DNA of 64,000 nt from G963668655 sp963668655 (GCA_963668655.2 CAXXPQ010000001.1:124001-188000); one strand, 5' to 3'. Shown: positions 1 through 8,661, numbered from the stretch's first letter. The notes: a model not told the origin generated them from the letters alone. A program made the numbers and translations.

Positions 1-354
1 ACCTGCACGTTGTCGGCATCCCTGTACGATGGAGAGAAGTATTTCAACCCGGGAAACGGGGGAGTGGCGAACTGGTTGTTCCGCATGCGAATCGTTTGCG
101 GCGAATTCTCCGGCCCCTGGGAAAACGTGGCCATCCGTAATTTCGTGGCTCCGACCTGGAGAGCGCTGACATTCGATTGTTCGGCCATCGAGGAAGAGGG
201 CATTCAGGAATTCCGGATTCAACTCGAATTCAACGAGGATCTGTTTTTCCTTCTTCCGACGACATTGGGACCGGAGGATGGCGCCTTGTGGTTCCGTGGG
301 GAGAATGACGCCCCGCGAGCCTCCATCCCGGCCGTCTTTTCCAGAAACGTATAG
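1..354 (+). CDS. Unrecognised protein, 5' end outside window
   Basis: The reading frame is open from the first base of the window (codons for Thr-Cys-Thr precede the first possible TTG at 10), so the gene begins outside and only its last 117 or so codons are seen. The visible part is soluble, rich in aromatic and acidic residues, with no membrane segment and no motif I recognise. It ends 7 nt before the next gene on the same strand, and a third small gene follows, so the three look like one transcription unit. A phage-like or secretion-apparatus structural role is conceivable from the layout alone, but nothing in the residues supports it directly. Confidence 0.55.
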   Translation, partial: TCTLSASLYDGEKYFNPGNGGVANWLFRMRIVCGEFSGPWENVAIRNFVAPTWRALTFDCSAIEEEGIQEFRIQLEFNEDLFFLLPTTLGPEDGALWFRGENDAPRASIPAVFSRNV

Positions 355-361
355 GTGAATC

Positions 362-1084
362 ATGACTCGAATGCGAATCCCCCGAACCTTTCGAACGTTG
401 AACCGGGAGGCGTTGTGCAACGCCAAAGCGGTAAGCGCGGACAAGGCCCTTCTGTTGGCGGGAAACACCGGCTGGCTGTACGAAGGATTTCTGGACAGGG
501 CGATCCCCTCCCATGAATTCCGCTCCAACACCACCGCTTTCAATCACACCGGTGCCGGGAAAGGAAAACCGCTTCCCGTCGTCATGAACGTGTTCCGCGG
601 GTTGTTCCGAGGCGGCGCGGGACTGGACCAGCCGGTGGAGATCGTCGGACAGAACCGGGAAGTATTGATTCCCGTGGTTCGTGGCGATTTTCATGTGGGA
701 AACGAACCCCCGGCGGATTCCGGCTGGAACTGGAGACGTTTTACAACGACTCCGTTTCTTCCGCATATTTACGCAACGGTTCTGCGTACACGGATCGAGG
801 CCCGTCGCCTGTCGGGCAGCGGGGAAGCGAAACTCTATCCCATCGTCTGCCTGGATTCGGACGGCATGCAGCGCCTGGCCGCCGGACCGTCGCTGGCGAT
901 CACGAACTCGGATTTCCTGATCCGCGAAGCGGTGATCGATCTAAGCGAGCTTGCCGAGAGTCGGAGTCAACATCCCGTTCTGCACTGGCACTGGGCGCTG
1001 GCGGCCTGGGTTCCTTCCGGTACGGTCATCGAGATCCGTGACGGAGTTTCCACCGGTCCCTGCCTGGCCGTATGCAGTGTTTGA
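362..1084 (+). CDS. Hypothetical protein (240 aa)
   Basis: A 240-residue soluble protein with no signal peptide and no family I recognise. It starts at ATG 362, 7 nt after the stop of the preceding gene; the weak AGGTG ahead of the start overlaps that stop region, which suggests coupled translation. It contains a Gly-rich stretch near residues 55-85 (GAGKGKPLPVVMN, FRGLFRGGAGLDQPVEIVG) that is not a Walker motif. The C-terminal half is tryptophan-rich. The following gene begins 22 nt downstream. Function unknown. Confidence 0.6.
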   Translation: MTRMRIPRTFRTLNREALCNAKAVSADKALLLAGNTGWLYEGFLDRAIPSHEFRSNTTAFNHTGAGKGKPLPVVMNVFRGLFRGGAGLDQPVEIVGQNREVLIPVVRGDFHVGNEPPADSGWNWRRFTTTPFLPHIYATVLRTRIEARRLSGSGEAKLYPIVCLDSDGMQRLAAGPSLAITNSDFLIREAVIDLSELAESRSQHPVLHWHWALAAWVPSGTVIEIRDGVSTGPCLAVCSV

Positions 1085-1106
1085 AAATCGCACCGAGGAA
1101 AGAAGA

Positions 1107-1352
1107 ATGAACATGAAGGAAATCGAGACATGGAAAGGCTGGGCCAAGGTGGCTTTGATCCTTTTGACGACGAACGTGGCGACGGGCGTCGAGCTTTACG
1201 CCGATTCCGAGCGCTACACAGATTCCCGGGTCGGGGAAATGCGCGAGTATGTCTGTGCCGAGTTCAAGGAAATTCACGAGGATCTGCGCACCATCCGGGA
1301 GGATATCAAGCAAATCCTCCGGGTCGTGGGATCGGGAGCGGTCAAGGAATGA
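1107..1352 (+). CDS. Small membrane/coiled-coil protein (81 aa), possibly holin-like
   Basis: ATG 1107 is preceded by GAGGAAAGAAG, a good Shine-Dalgarno sequence, which fixes the start although the frame is open further upstream. The protein has one hydrophobic segment near residues 12-30 (WAKVALILLTTNVATG) and then a charged amphipathic helix rich in Glu/Arg/Lys (residues 45-75, HEDLRTIREDIKQILR) that should form a coiled coil. Small proteins with one membrane segment and a coiled coil occur as XhlA-type or holin-associated products in phage and tailocin clusters, but the order of segments here is not diagnostic. Its last 11 bases overlap the 3' end of the convergent lipoprotein gene. Confidence 0.5.
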   Translation: MNMKEIETWKGWAKVALILLTTNVATGVELYADSERYTDSRVGEMREYVCAEFKEIHEDLRTIREDIKQILRVVGSGAVKE

Positions 1353-3030
1353 TGATATCGAACCGGCCGTCCTCATCGGTGGATCCCGAACCGATCAGCT
1401 CCGAGCTGTCGGACGCCGAGCGGATCCGGTAAATCTCCATGGAGACCCAGGGCACGGGAACCCGATTTTCTCCGTCATTCGCATCCTCCGCGATCGTGAC
1501 GATCTTTCCCGAGAGATTCCGGCCGACGAATAAAACCTGGTCCACCGTGCCGTCCGTGGATGTCTGAAAATCCCGCACCGTGGCGCGTCCCAGACCCGTG
1601 GAAAGCGAAGGCAGAAAAACCAGGTCGAAGGTGCCCGGATCCACGGCCAGCTGATACAAACCGTTGGAGCCGGTATAGGCGGACTTGACATATACGTTGC
1701 GGTCGGCATCGGAGGATTTGCGGTGCGCCTGCACTTCTACGCCCGCCACGGCGGATTGGTTGGCGTCCGAAACGATTCCGGAAAGGATCAGCCGGCGGTT
1801 CAGAACGATATCGGCCGCCGTTTCCTCAGAGGAAGGACAGGTCAGGCCGTTGAGTTCCGTGTAGGCATTTCCCCCTTCGATGGGCGGTGTTACGGTGACC
1901 CGATATCCTCCGGATTCGTTTGTTTCGTTGTCGGAATCCAGGCGCAACAGGTCGATGGAATATCTGCCGTTTTCATCCGTCTGGACCGACGCCTCGAACA
2001 CCCCTCCTCCCACTTCCGCTTCGAAGCTCAGAGTGGCTTCGGAAACCGGATCGAGGCTCTCGGAATCGCTTTTACGGTTCGAGAACCCGAGAATCCGCCC
2101 GGTGAGCGTGCAGATCCGCGGATCGAAAGCTTCATAGTTTAAAAGAAGTTCGTCCTCTTCGTGGTTCTGTAAAATCGACGCCCGGCCCGAGGCGTCCACT
2201 TGAAGCACCTGTTCCAGGGTTCGCTCCGGTATCCGGATATCCGCCTGGGCCGAAAGCTGGATGTCGTAGATGGCGGGTTCCAGGGACAATTGCAGACTTA
2301 CGGCGCCGTATTCGTCGCTGACCGAAAGATTGGAGCGCCGCCAGGGATTTTCCTGTACGGCCATGACCTGGACGCCTTCCAGGGGATCGCCGTCGGCGTC
2401 CAGGACGGTTCCGTTCACGCGGATGCCTTTCTCGAAACGAAGGATGTCCAGGGTATCCTCCGCGATCTCCAACCCCTCGTGCAAGGCGATGGGAGGAACA
2501 AGCGATCCGTCTTTCGGGAAAACGTATACGGTATACACGCCTTCCGGAACCAGCGCCGAAAAGCCGGCCTTGCTGGTTCGATCCAGGCTGGTCGTAGTCA
2601 GGGTGATGTTGGGCAGGGGAACGCCGGGAATCTTCGCCATGCTGTCGGATGGAATCAAGGAGAGCGTGGCCTCGGAGGGATTGCGGTTGGGATCCTGAAC
2701 CTCCCCGGAATACCGGTATCCCGTTTCCAGAACGATTTCCCCGGAGAAGTCGTCCATGTCGATCATCGTCTGCTGCCGGGGAAGCCCGGATTCCACCGGG
2801 GGAGTGAGCCGGATGCCGATCATACCGCTAATGGCCTCGTCGGAAAGCTCGTCTCCGTCCGCTACAGGCACGCCGTTGCGATCGCCATCCGCGGCGGCCT
2901 CATTCGCCCCGTCCACCGCGTCCGCCTGACAGCCGACGAACAGCGCCAACCACGCGGCCCAGAGCAGAATCGTCCGAATCGTGACGATCGTTTTTTTCGA
3001 TTTGTTTCCTTTCATTTCCTTCCGTTTCAT
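1342..3030 (-). CDS. Lipoprotein with carboxypeptidase-regulatory-like beta-sandwich repeats
   Basis: A 562-aa secreted lipoprotein. Start ATG 3030 overlaps the upstream stop as ATGA, so it is translationally coupled to the previous gene. The signal peptide ends in LALFVGC (lipobox, Cys near residue 28) and is followed by a short acidic ADGD linker. Four repeated modules have the pattern of CarboxypepD_reg/CNA-B-like sandwiches: 'GTVLDADGDPLEGVQV', 'TDENGRYSIDL', 'GVEVQAHRK...SNGLYQLAV', 'DEDGRFDIIIP'. The last module ends exactly at the stop. Such domains usually serve as spacers or binding modules on the cell surface. It is the last gene of the kinase/FHA/sigma-54 operon and converges on the small gene ending at 1352 with an 11-nt overlap. 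Substrate or partner unknown. Confidence 0.75.
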   Translation of the reverse strand: MKRKEMKGNKSKKTIVTIRTILLWAAWLALFVGCQADAVDGANEAAADGDRNGVPVADGDELSDEAISGMIGIRLTPPVESGLPRQQTMIDMDDFSGEIVLETGYRYSGEVQDPNRNPSEATLSLIPSDSMAKIPGVPLPNITLTTTSLDRTSKAGFSALVPEGVYTVYVFPKDGSLVPPIALHEGLEIAEDTLDILRFEKGIRVNGTVLDADGDPLEGVQVMAVQENPWRRSNLSVSDEYGAVSLQLSLEPAIYDIQLSAQADIRIPERTLEQVLQVDASGRASILQNHEEDELLLNYEAFDPRICTLTGRILGFSNRKSDSESLDPVSEATLSFEAEVGGGVFEASVQTDENGRYSIDLLRLDSDNETNESGGYRVTVTPPIEGGNAYTELNGLTCPSSEETAADIVLNRRLILSGIVSDANQSAVAGVEVQAHRKSSDADRNVYVKSAYTGSNGLYQLAVDPGTFDLVFLPSLSTGLGRATVRDFQTSTDGTVDQVLFVGRNLSGKIVTIAEDANDGENRVPVPWVSMEIYRIRSASDSSELIGSGSTDEDGRFDIIIP

Positions 3031-3701
3031 GGCTGACATCGCAAATCCGGGTTGTCCCAGGGCAGTTCCTCGTCGATGAGAATCATCCAGGAACGTTCGT
3101 TGTACCCCGCGCCTTCCACCGGCGTCCGGCTTTTTCTTCCCACATCCGCCGGTTCGAATCCCAGGTCCGAAATGACGACTTCCAGCAAATGCGCCTCGTC
3201 CGGGGCGTCCGGATCGTAATAATACCCGGGATTGATTTCGCATTTGATGCCTCGCTCCCAGCCGCCGACACAGATGATGTTCGGTGCGTCGTCGTTGTAA
3301 TCCATGAACCAGCGGATCTGCATCTGGGCATAGCGCGGGTCGGCCGGATCCGGGATATCTTCCAGGACGATCTCGAAAAGGGCCTTGGTGCATCCGGCGG
3401 GGAGAACCACCCGTCCGGCGGGAGGCACCGTGCTCTGGATGGCCGGCCAGTATTCGTAGCTTTCCTCCATTTCCTCCACGTCCATATCCGCCATGGGGCG
3501 CGTTTCGATATCCGAGGGAACCACGCAGGCCGTCGCCGCCATCCCGAGCAGCAACGCGAGAATCGTTCGTTCAAAGAACCGAACGATTAAATCTGCAAAA
3601 ATCGAGCCAATATAGCGATTCTCGCAAATCATTGAAAAGTCTGCGTTAATTCCTGTTTTCATTCCTTCCGGGTCCGTCAATTCTTCCGTAAATCGCGACA
3701 T
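3027..3701 (-). CDS. Putative lipoprotein (up to 224 aa), start uncertain
   Basis: A hydrophobic stretch with a lipobox-like end (TILALLLGMAATAC) indicates an exported lipoprotein. The mature part carries acidic segments (DMDVEEMEESYEYW) and several Cys (GCTK, IICVGG, KCEIN, LRCQP) that could pair in the periplasm. No family recognised. The start is unclear: ATG 3701 or ATG 3662 give an unusually long N-terminus ahead of the signal core, and no ATG/GTG/TTG lies at the usual distance. The stretch coding for it (3556-3625) is a nested inverted repeat. The 16-nt gap to the sigma-54 activator upstream and the ATGA overlap with the lipoprotein downstream place it in that operon. Confidence 0.6.
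   Translation of the reverse strand: MSRFTEELTDPEGMKTGINADFSMICENRYIGSIFADLIVRFFERTILALLLGMAATACVVPSDIETRPMADMDVEEMEESYEYWPAIQSTVPPAGRVVLPAGCTKALFEIVLEDIPDPADPRYAQMQIRWFMDYNDDAPNIICVGGWERGIKCEINPGYYYDPDAPDEAHLLEVVISDLGFEPADVGRKSRTPVEGAGYNERSWMILIDEELPWDNPDLRCQP
3556..3625. repeat. Nested inverted repeats at the 5' end of a lipoprotein gene
   Basis: The outer arms GCGAGAATCG (3556-3565) and CGATTCTCGC (3616-3625) are perfect complements. Inside, AATCGTTCG (3561-3569) and CGAACGATT (3580-3588) are also perfect, so the left outer arm and the inner stem compete for the same bases, as in alternative RNA structures. The region is AT-rich relative to its surroundings and overlaps the signal-peptide codons of the gene ending at 3027. 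Confidence 0.6.
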
Positions 3702-3717
3702 TGATGCCGGGGTTTCG

Positions 3718-5502
3718 TCAATCGGTCATTTTTTCCAGATAGCGGAAAATCGTCCGGGGATCCACGTCCAGGGCCTGGGCGGTCTTGGTCCGGTTGCCGT
3801 TGTGACGCCGCAGAGCCTCCTGGATGTAGCGCGTCTGGAAGTCCTCGCGCGCCTGGGCCAGCGGAACGATGGGCTCCAGTTCATCGGCGTTCAGGTCGAG
3901 ATCCTCCGGTTCCACCAGGTTTTTATCCGCCATGATGACGGCCTTCTTGATGCGGTTTTCCAGTTCCCGGACGTTTCCCGGCCATTGGTGTCGGACGATC
4001 ATGTCCAGGGCCTTCTGCGAGAATCCCCTGATTTTCCGCCCGTATTCGTTGGCGTAGCGATTCAGGAAATACTTGGCGATGAGCGTCACATCCCCCTCCC
4101 GCTCCCTCAGGGGCGGCAGGGTGACGGTGATGACGTTCAGGCGATAGTAAAGATCCTCCCGAAACTCGTTGTCCTTGATGGCCTTGACCAGCGGCTTGTT
4201 GCTGGCGGCGATGATGCGGATATCCACGACTTCGGGCCGGGTGTCGCCTACGGGAACGATTTTTCCGTCTTCCAGGGCGCGCAGCAGCTTGACCTGCAAT
4301 TCCATCGGCATGTCCCCGATTTCGTCCAGGAAAAGCGTTCCGCCGTCGGCCATCTTGAATTTTCCGGGCGTCGTGGCCACCGCGCCGGTGAATGCGCCCT
4401 TCACGTGTCCGAACAGCTCGCTTTCCAGGAGGTCCCGGGGGATGGCGCCGCAATTGATGACGACGAAGGGGCCGTTTCTGCGGTCGGACTTGTTGTGCAC
4501 CTCCTGGGCCACCAGTTCCTTACCCGTACCCGTCTCTCCCTGAATCAGCACGGGAACGTTGACGGACGCTACCTTCTCGATTTTCTTGAAAACTTCCCGC
4601 ATGCCGGCCGATGTGCCCACCATGGAGCCGAAGCGAAGCTGCTCGATGCGCTCCTGCAATTCGCGCCGGTCGAGCTTCAGTTCGTTGACCAGCAGGGCGT
4701 TCTGGATCAGAAGCGCCGCCTGTCCGGCAAAGATTTCCAAGAGCTGCAGTTTGTCGGGAGTGAACAGGTTGATGACGTTGTTGTTTCCGACATACAGGAT
4801 GCCCAGGAAACTGCCCCGGGCCAGAATGGGCGCACACATGACGGAAGCCAGTTCCAGCTTCATCACGGACTGGGCGTTTTTGAAAGTCTCGTCGTTCAGC
4901 GCGTCGGACACGATCACCGGCCGTTTGGACTGCACCACCCGTCCCACGATGGAATCCGACACCTGGGTCAGCGCGTTCGCGATGCTTTCCCGGTTCACGT
5001 TGCGGGCCACGGCGAACTCCAGCCCCTGGTCGTCTTTTTTCAGGATCAGGAATCCCTTGTCGGCCCCGGTGATTTCGATCACGGCGTCGATGAGCTGATT
5101 CAGCAGTTCCTCGATGTTGTAGTTGCTGATGAGTTTTTCCGTAAACTGGTAGAGTTTGCGATAGGTGCGGATTTCCGTCTGGATCTGTTCTTCCTCCGAA
5201 TTGGCGATCTCATCGAAGAGGTCGAAGGAGAAGTTCACGTCGCCCAGGGTCACTACGTCCTCGTGGGTCAGGCGATAGTTCTTTTCACGCTTTCCGTTGA
5301 TGAGGATGACGTTTTTCTTGCCGACGCCGGAGATGGTGTAATGCTTGCCGTCGAAGGCGATGTAGGCGTGGTTGTCGTCCACGGACGGCTCCGGGATGGG
5401 CACGTCGTTGGTGTTTTCCCGCCCGATGGTCGTGATGCGTTTGAACAGCCGCACGCGCCGCAGGTTGTTGGGCAGGCTGTTGATGAATTGCATGCTCGGC
5501 AT
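3718..5502 (-). CDS. FHA-GAF-AAA+ sigma-54-dependent transcription activator
   Basis: A 594-aa enhancer-binding protein. The N-terminal FHA domain (about 15-100; GRENTND, SVDDNH) binds phosphothreonine. A GAF domain (about 115-275) follows, then the AAA+ sigma-54 interaction domain (about 295-520) with Walker A GETGTGKE, the RNA-polymerase-contacting GAFTGA loop, Walker B LFLDEIGDM and the R-finger region. A Fis-type helix-turn-helix ends the protein (NRTKTAQALDVDPRTIFRYL). In Myxococcus-type FHA activators, phosphopeptide binding controls activity in place of a receiver domain. ATG 5502 has AAGGAG 6 nt upstream. It lies downstream of a Ser/Thr kinase and a TPR protein, so the kinase is the likely input. 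The targets are not visible here. Confidence 0.95.
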   Translation of the reverse strand: MPSMQFINSLPNNLRRVRLFKRITTIGRENTNDVPIPEPSVDDNHAYIAFDGKHYTISGVGKKNVILINGKREKNYRLTHEDVVTLGDVNFSFDLFDEIANSEEEQIQTEIRTYRKLYQFTEKLISNYNIEELLNQLIDAVIEITGADKGFLILKKDDQGLEFAVARNVNRESIANALTQVSDSIVGRVVQSKRPVIVSDALNDETFKNAQSVMKLELASVMCAPILARGSFLGILYVGNNNVINLFTPDKLQLLEIFAGQAALLIQNALLVNELKLDRRELQERIEQLRFGSMVGTSAGMREVFKKIEKVASVNVPVLIQGETGTGKELVAQEVHNKSDRRNGPFVVINCGAIPRDLLESELFGHVKGAFTGAVATTPGKFKMADGGTLFLDEIGDMPMELQVKLLRALEDGKIVPVGDTRPEVVDIRIIAASNKPLVKAIKDNEFREDLYYRLNVITVTLPPLREREGDVTLIAKYFLNRYANEYGRKIRGFSQKALDMIVRHQWPGNVRELENRIKKAVIMADKNLVEPEDLDLNADELEPIVPLAQAREDFQTRYIQEALRRHNGNRTKTAQALDVDPRTIFRYLEKMTD

Positions 5503-5562
5503 GAAGGTCTCCTTGTCTTTCCATCGGTTCCAGGTACAAATACGGCTTCCGGCGCAAACGTT

Positions 5563-6468
5563 TCAGAAGCGCAGGCGCAACGCCGTCCATTCCAGTTCAG
5601 GGCCTTTGCGAGCCGTTTCGGCCGCTTCCTTTTCCTCTTCTTCGCCTTTCGGTTTCGGTTTCATTTCGATCTTTTCGAATTCCCGGTGATCCAGCAGCGC
5701 GTCCACGATACCCCCGATGACGAGCGCTCCCAGAACGCCCAGGGACGCGTATTGAACGATGCGCCAGTTCTTCGCCGTGCGCGCGTCCGCCTTGGAATAG
5801 TAGCCATCCTCGCCCTCCAGATTCTCCGCGATCCAGTATCCCGTGATGTTCAGACTCAGCGCGATGGCCTGGCCGGTGAGAAACAGCGTGCCCTTCACCG
5901 CTTTCCCGTTCTGGAACTGGCCCGCCCCGAAGGGGATGAAATTGACGAAATACGGGTTCTTCTTCAGAACGATCTTCTCCGCCGCCTGCTCGCGCCGCCG
6001 CTCTTCCTCTTTGCGTTGCTGAATACGGATGGCGTCCAGCATTTCCTTGTGTTCTTCCCGGATGCCTTCGTAAAAGTCGATGATGATGGGCGGCACGTAG
6101 AGAGGATCTAGCTGATGATCCGGATCCTTGGTCAGCAGGCGCAGGAAGTGTTCCCGGCTTTTGTTTCTGTTTTGCAGGATGAAATGGCCGATGCCCAGCA
6201 GGCGGTGGACGCTGGTCAACTGGCCGTTTTCGAAGATTTTGCGGTTCAATCCGCCGGAAAGAAGTTTCACCATTCCGGCGTAATCGCCGTATTCGTACAG
6301 ATTTTGGGCGCGTTCCAGGATTTCCTCTCCGTTGTCGGGAGGCCTGGCGGAGCGGTCGTCCTGTAGGGCGGAGTCGTCTTCCGTCGCGCGAACCTGCCCG
6401 AACGCCGGGCCGGCGGCCAGCGCGAAAAGAAGCAGCAGGATCGTTGCGGCGAAGAGACGCACGTTCAT
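5563..6468 (-). CDS. Exported TPR-like/DUF5683-like membrane protein
   Basis: A 301-aa protein with a Sec signal peptide (AALAAGPAFGQ, cleavage near residue 24) and an alpha-helical, TPR-like region (about 50-150: ERAQNLYEYGDYAGMVKLL, SREHFLRLLTKDP). A motif resembling DUF5683 follows (NPYFVNFIPFGAGQFQNGKAVKG, about 185-205) with two membrane segments on either side of 'YWIAENLEG'. The C-terminus is Lys/Glu-rich. It sits between the kinase (16-nt gap) and the FHA activator (60-nt gap) in one operon. TPR lipoproteins or membrane proteins beside PEGA kinases often act as periplasmic or membrane sensors, but this role is inferred from context. Confidence 0.7.
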   Translation of the reverse strand: MNVRLFAATILLLLFALAAGPAFGQVRATEDDSALQDDRSARPPDNGEEILERAQNLYEYGDYAGMVKLLSGGLNRKIFENGQLTSVHRLLGIGHFILQNRNKSREHFLRLLTKDPDHQLDPLYVPPIIIDFYEGIREEHKEMLDAIRIQQRKEEERRREQAAEKIVLKKNPYFVNFIPFGAGQFQNGKAVKGTLFLTGQAIALSLNITGYWIAENLEGEDGYYSKADARTAKNWRIVQYASLGVLGALVIGGIVDALLDHREFEKIEMKPKPKGEEEEKEAAETARKGPELEWTALRLRF

Positions 6469-6484
6469 CCGTCCGTTTCCGCCC

Positions 6485-8335
6485 CTAGGGGGCCGTTTCC
6501 GTATGTCCGTTCTTTTTCGGGCTCAGGTCCAGTTCCAGCATGCGGGTCTTCCCGGCCACCAGGCGCAGCTGGTGGGTGTAGGGTTCGTACCCCTCCTTCG
6601 TCAGGCTGACGAGCACGTCTTTTATGGATTCCGCGGTCTTCCAGCGAATCTCGATGGGACGTTTCAGGGGCGTACGGCCCCGGAAGTCCCCATCCACGAA
6701 AACCATGGCGCCCTGCCCGTTTTTCAGTTCCAGATAGGCCGGAAGCACCTGGAGGCGTTTGCGGACCATCAGTTGCTGATCCGGCTTTTCCACGACGATT
6801 TCCTCGGTGTGCGTGACGCATCCCGGGTTGACCAGCCGCACGGTGTGTCGCCCCGCCGGGACGGGAAAGCGTTTCAGCGCGTCCACCAGGCTGTTGCCGA
6901 CCTTTTCTCCGTCGATGTAGATATCCGCCCAGGGAGAAGTGACGACCTTCAGGAACCCCTGGAAATCTCCCGGTGGCGGCTCCCGGGTCTTATCGTTTTC
7001 GGAAAGTTTCATCTTTTCAAGTTCGGCCAGCGTGTGAACGGGAACCCGGGCCTCCACTTTTTTCGTCCGGGGCTCGTGTTTTTCTTCTTTTTTCGGTTCA
7101 GGGAGTTTCGGATTTTCCTCGTTTTCCTTTTCCGGATAAGAGGCCAGCGGTTCGGACGAAACGACCGTTTCGGTCCGGACGGGCTTGTTTAGCGGTTCCG
7201 GCGGATGTCCGATCGTCCAGACCCATGCGAACAAGGCCAGTCCGGCCAGAAATGCCGCCGCCGAAGCTCCCACGGCCAGGGTCTTGCGGTTGCGGCTCCG
7301 GCGCAGGAGCCGGGCGATGCGCTCCTCCGCTTCCGGATGATTCGGAGCCAGGGCGGAGAGGCGCGTGTATAACTGCATGGAAAGGGCGGGCTTTTTCTTC
7401 CAGGCCTCGCGGGCTTTCTCCTCCACCCGGGCGGCCATGCGGGCGCGGAACCTGCCGGGAAAATCGTCCGGATCCCGGAACAGACCGCGAACCTCCTCGG
7501 CGGGCTGTTCGATTGCCATACCGAGCAACAGGGCTTCCAGATCCTTTTGCACCTCTTCCGCCGTCTGGTAGCGCCGATCCAGATCCGTTTCCATCAGTCG
7601 TTCGACCACGCGGGCGAATTCGTTGGAGATCGCCGGGTTGACCTGCTGGATGGGCGGGCAGTCGCGCTCGACCACTTTTTTCAGAATGACATGGGTGTTG
7701 GGGCCGTCGAAGGGAAACTCTCCCGTGGCCATGAGGTACAGCATGCTGCCCAGGGAAAAGAGATCCGAGCGATGGTCCACGTCCTGGCCCAGGATATGTT
7801 CCGGGCTCATGAAGGCCGGGGATCCCAGGATAGTGCCCGTCATGGTCAGCGTGGCGCCCTCCAGAACCCGCGCGATGCCGAAATCCATCAGCTTCATCCG
7901 GCCGCTTCTGTCGATCATCAGGTTTTCCGGTTTCAGATCGCGGTGGACGATGCCCTGCCGGTGGGCGTGGTCCAGGGCGGAAAGCAGCTCCAGGGCGATG
8001 CAGGCCACGAGCTCGCAGGGGATTTCCTCGTAGCGGTCCAGGAAATCCGCCAAGTCCAGTCCGTTGACCAGTTCGGTCACGATGTAGTGCGTGGCGCTGT
8101 CCTCGCCGGAGTAGTCGTAGATCTCGATGATGTTGGGATGGCGCAGCTTGGCCACGGTGTGGGCTTCCCGCTGAAAGCGCTCCACCGCCTCTTTCTGCCG
8201 GGTAAGATGACCATGCAGAATCTTGACGGCCACCTTCCGCTTCAGTTTGGAGTCATACGCCCGGTAGACGGTCGCCATGCCGCCTTGGCCGATCTCCTCC
8301 TGGATCTCGTATGTCCCGAGCGTGTGTCCGATCAT
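6485..8335 (-). CDS. Transmembrane Ser/Thr protein kinase with PEGA domain
   Basis: A 616-aa Hanks-type kinase. The catalytic domain (about 8-275) has the Gly loop GQGGMATVYRAY, the VAVKIL lysine, the catalytic loop HRDLKPENLM, DFGIARV and the SPE motif of the activation loop (AFMSPEHIL). After a basic linker, one membrane segment (about 345-365, TLAVGASAAAFLAGLALFAW) puts the C-terminal half outside. The distal PEGA domain (about 440-600) shows the typical 'ADIYIDGEKVG' and 'VPAGRHTVRLVNPG' strands. It heads the minus-strand operon that includes an FHA-type sigma-54 activator, the expected reader of its phosphorylation. No good promoter was recognised directly upstream. Confidence 0.95.
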   Translation of the reverse strand: MIGHTLGTYEIQEEIGQGGMATVYRAYDSKLKRKVAVKILHGHLTRQKEAVERFQREAHTVAKLRHPNIIEIYDYSGEDSATHYIVTELVNGLDLADFLDRYEEIPCELVACIALELLSALDHAHRQGIVHRDLKPENLMIDRSGRMKLMDFGIARVLEGATLTMTGTILGSPAFMSPEHILGQDVDHRSDLFSLGSMLYLMATGEFPFDGPNTHVILKKVVERDCPPIQQVNPAISNEFARVVERLMETDLDRRYQTAEEVQKDLEALLLGMAIEQPAEEVRGLFRDPDDFPGRFRARMAARVEEKAREAWKKKPALSMQLYTRLSALAPNHPEAEERIARLLRRSRNRKTLAVGASAAAFLAGLALFAWVWTIGHPPEPLNKPVRTETVVSSEPLASYPEKENEENPKLPEPKKEEKHEPRTKKVEARVPVHTLAELEKMKLSENDKTREPPPGDFQGFLKVVTSPWADIYIDGEKVGNSLVDALKRFPVPAGRHTVRLVNPGCVTHTEEIVVEKPDQQLMVRKRLQVLPAYLELKNGQGAMVFVDGDFRGRTPLKRPIEIRWKTAESIKDVLVSLTKEGYEPYTHQLRLVAGKTRMLELDLSPKKNGHTETAP

Positions 8336-8434
8336 CTCACTTCAATCATACTGGCGTTTGTGTCCGAATCCGGATTTTAATAGTAAACAGAAAGGGTTGG
8401 AAAGGCAAGAGAAACCATCTGCCGAACGAAAGCC

Positions 8435-8448
8435 TGACAGACCTGTCA
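8435..8448. repeat. 14-bp palindrome TGACAG-AC-CTGTCA
   Basis: A perfect 6-bp inverted repeat with a 2-bp centre lies in the 362-bp gap between the divergent kinase gene and the CpoB-like gene. Its size and symmetry fit an operator for a dimeric regulator. Apart from this palindrome and the promoter at 8634-8661, I see no further features in this gap. Confidence 0.35.
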
Positions 8449-8633
8449 TAGCTTGGTGGATTGTCCGGAGTTCGCCGCCGTTTGGAACGATTTTCCCGGA
8501 AGGATACGTTTTTCCCTTTGAAACCGGTCTCCGGCATTCCGTTGCCCCGGGATTTCATTCTTTTTGTTTCCCTTTTTGTCTTGAATCCGGTATAAAGCTT
8601 GGAGATTTCTTGCAAATCGGGAGTGAAAAGTTC

Positions 8634-8661
8634 TTGACCCGGCCACAAGAATGAGTATAAT
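8634..8661 (+). promoter_or_regulatory. Sigma-70-type promoter of the TPR/LysM genes
   Basis: TTGACC (8634-8639), a 16-bp spacer and TATAAT (8656-8661). The predicted start is near 8668, giving a leader of about 30 nt that is extremely AT-rich and lacks a recognisable Shine-Dalgarno sequence before ATG 8698. Confidence 0.8.

Noticed and set aside
3150..3164. GGTTCGAATCC, resembling a tRNA T-arm
   Set aside because: It lies inside a lipoprotein gene, and no acceptor, anticodon stem or D-arm can be placed around it.
3802..6111. Long plus-strand open frame (769 codons) across the sigma-54 activator and TPR genes
   Set aside because: It is the antisense of two well-recognised minus-strand genes and arises from GC-rich codon bias; it has no family motif and no ribosome-binding site.
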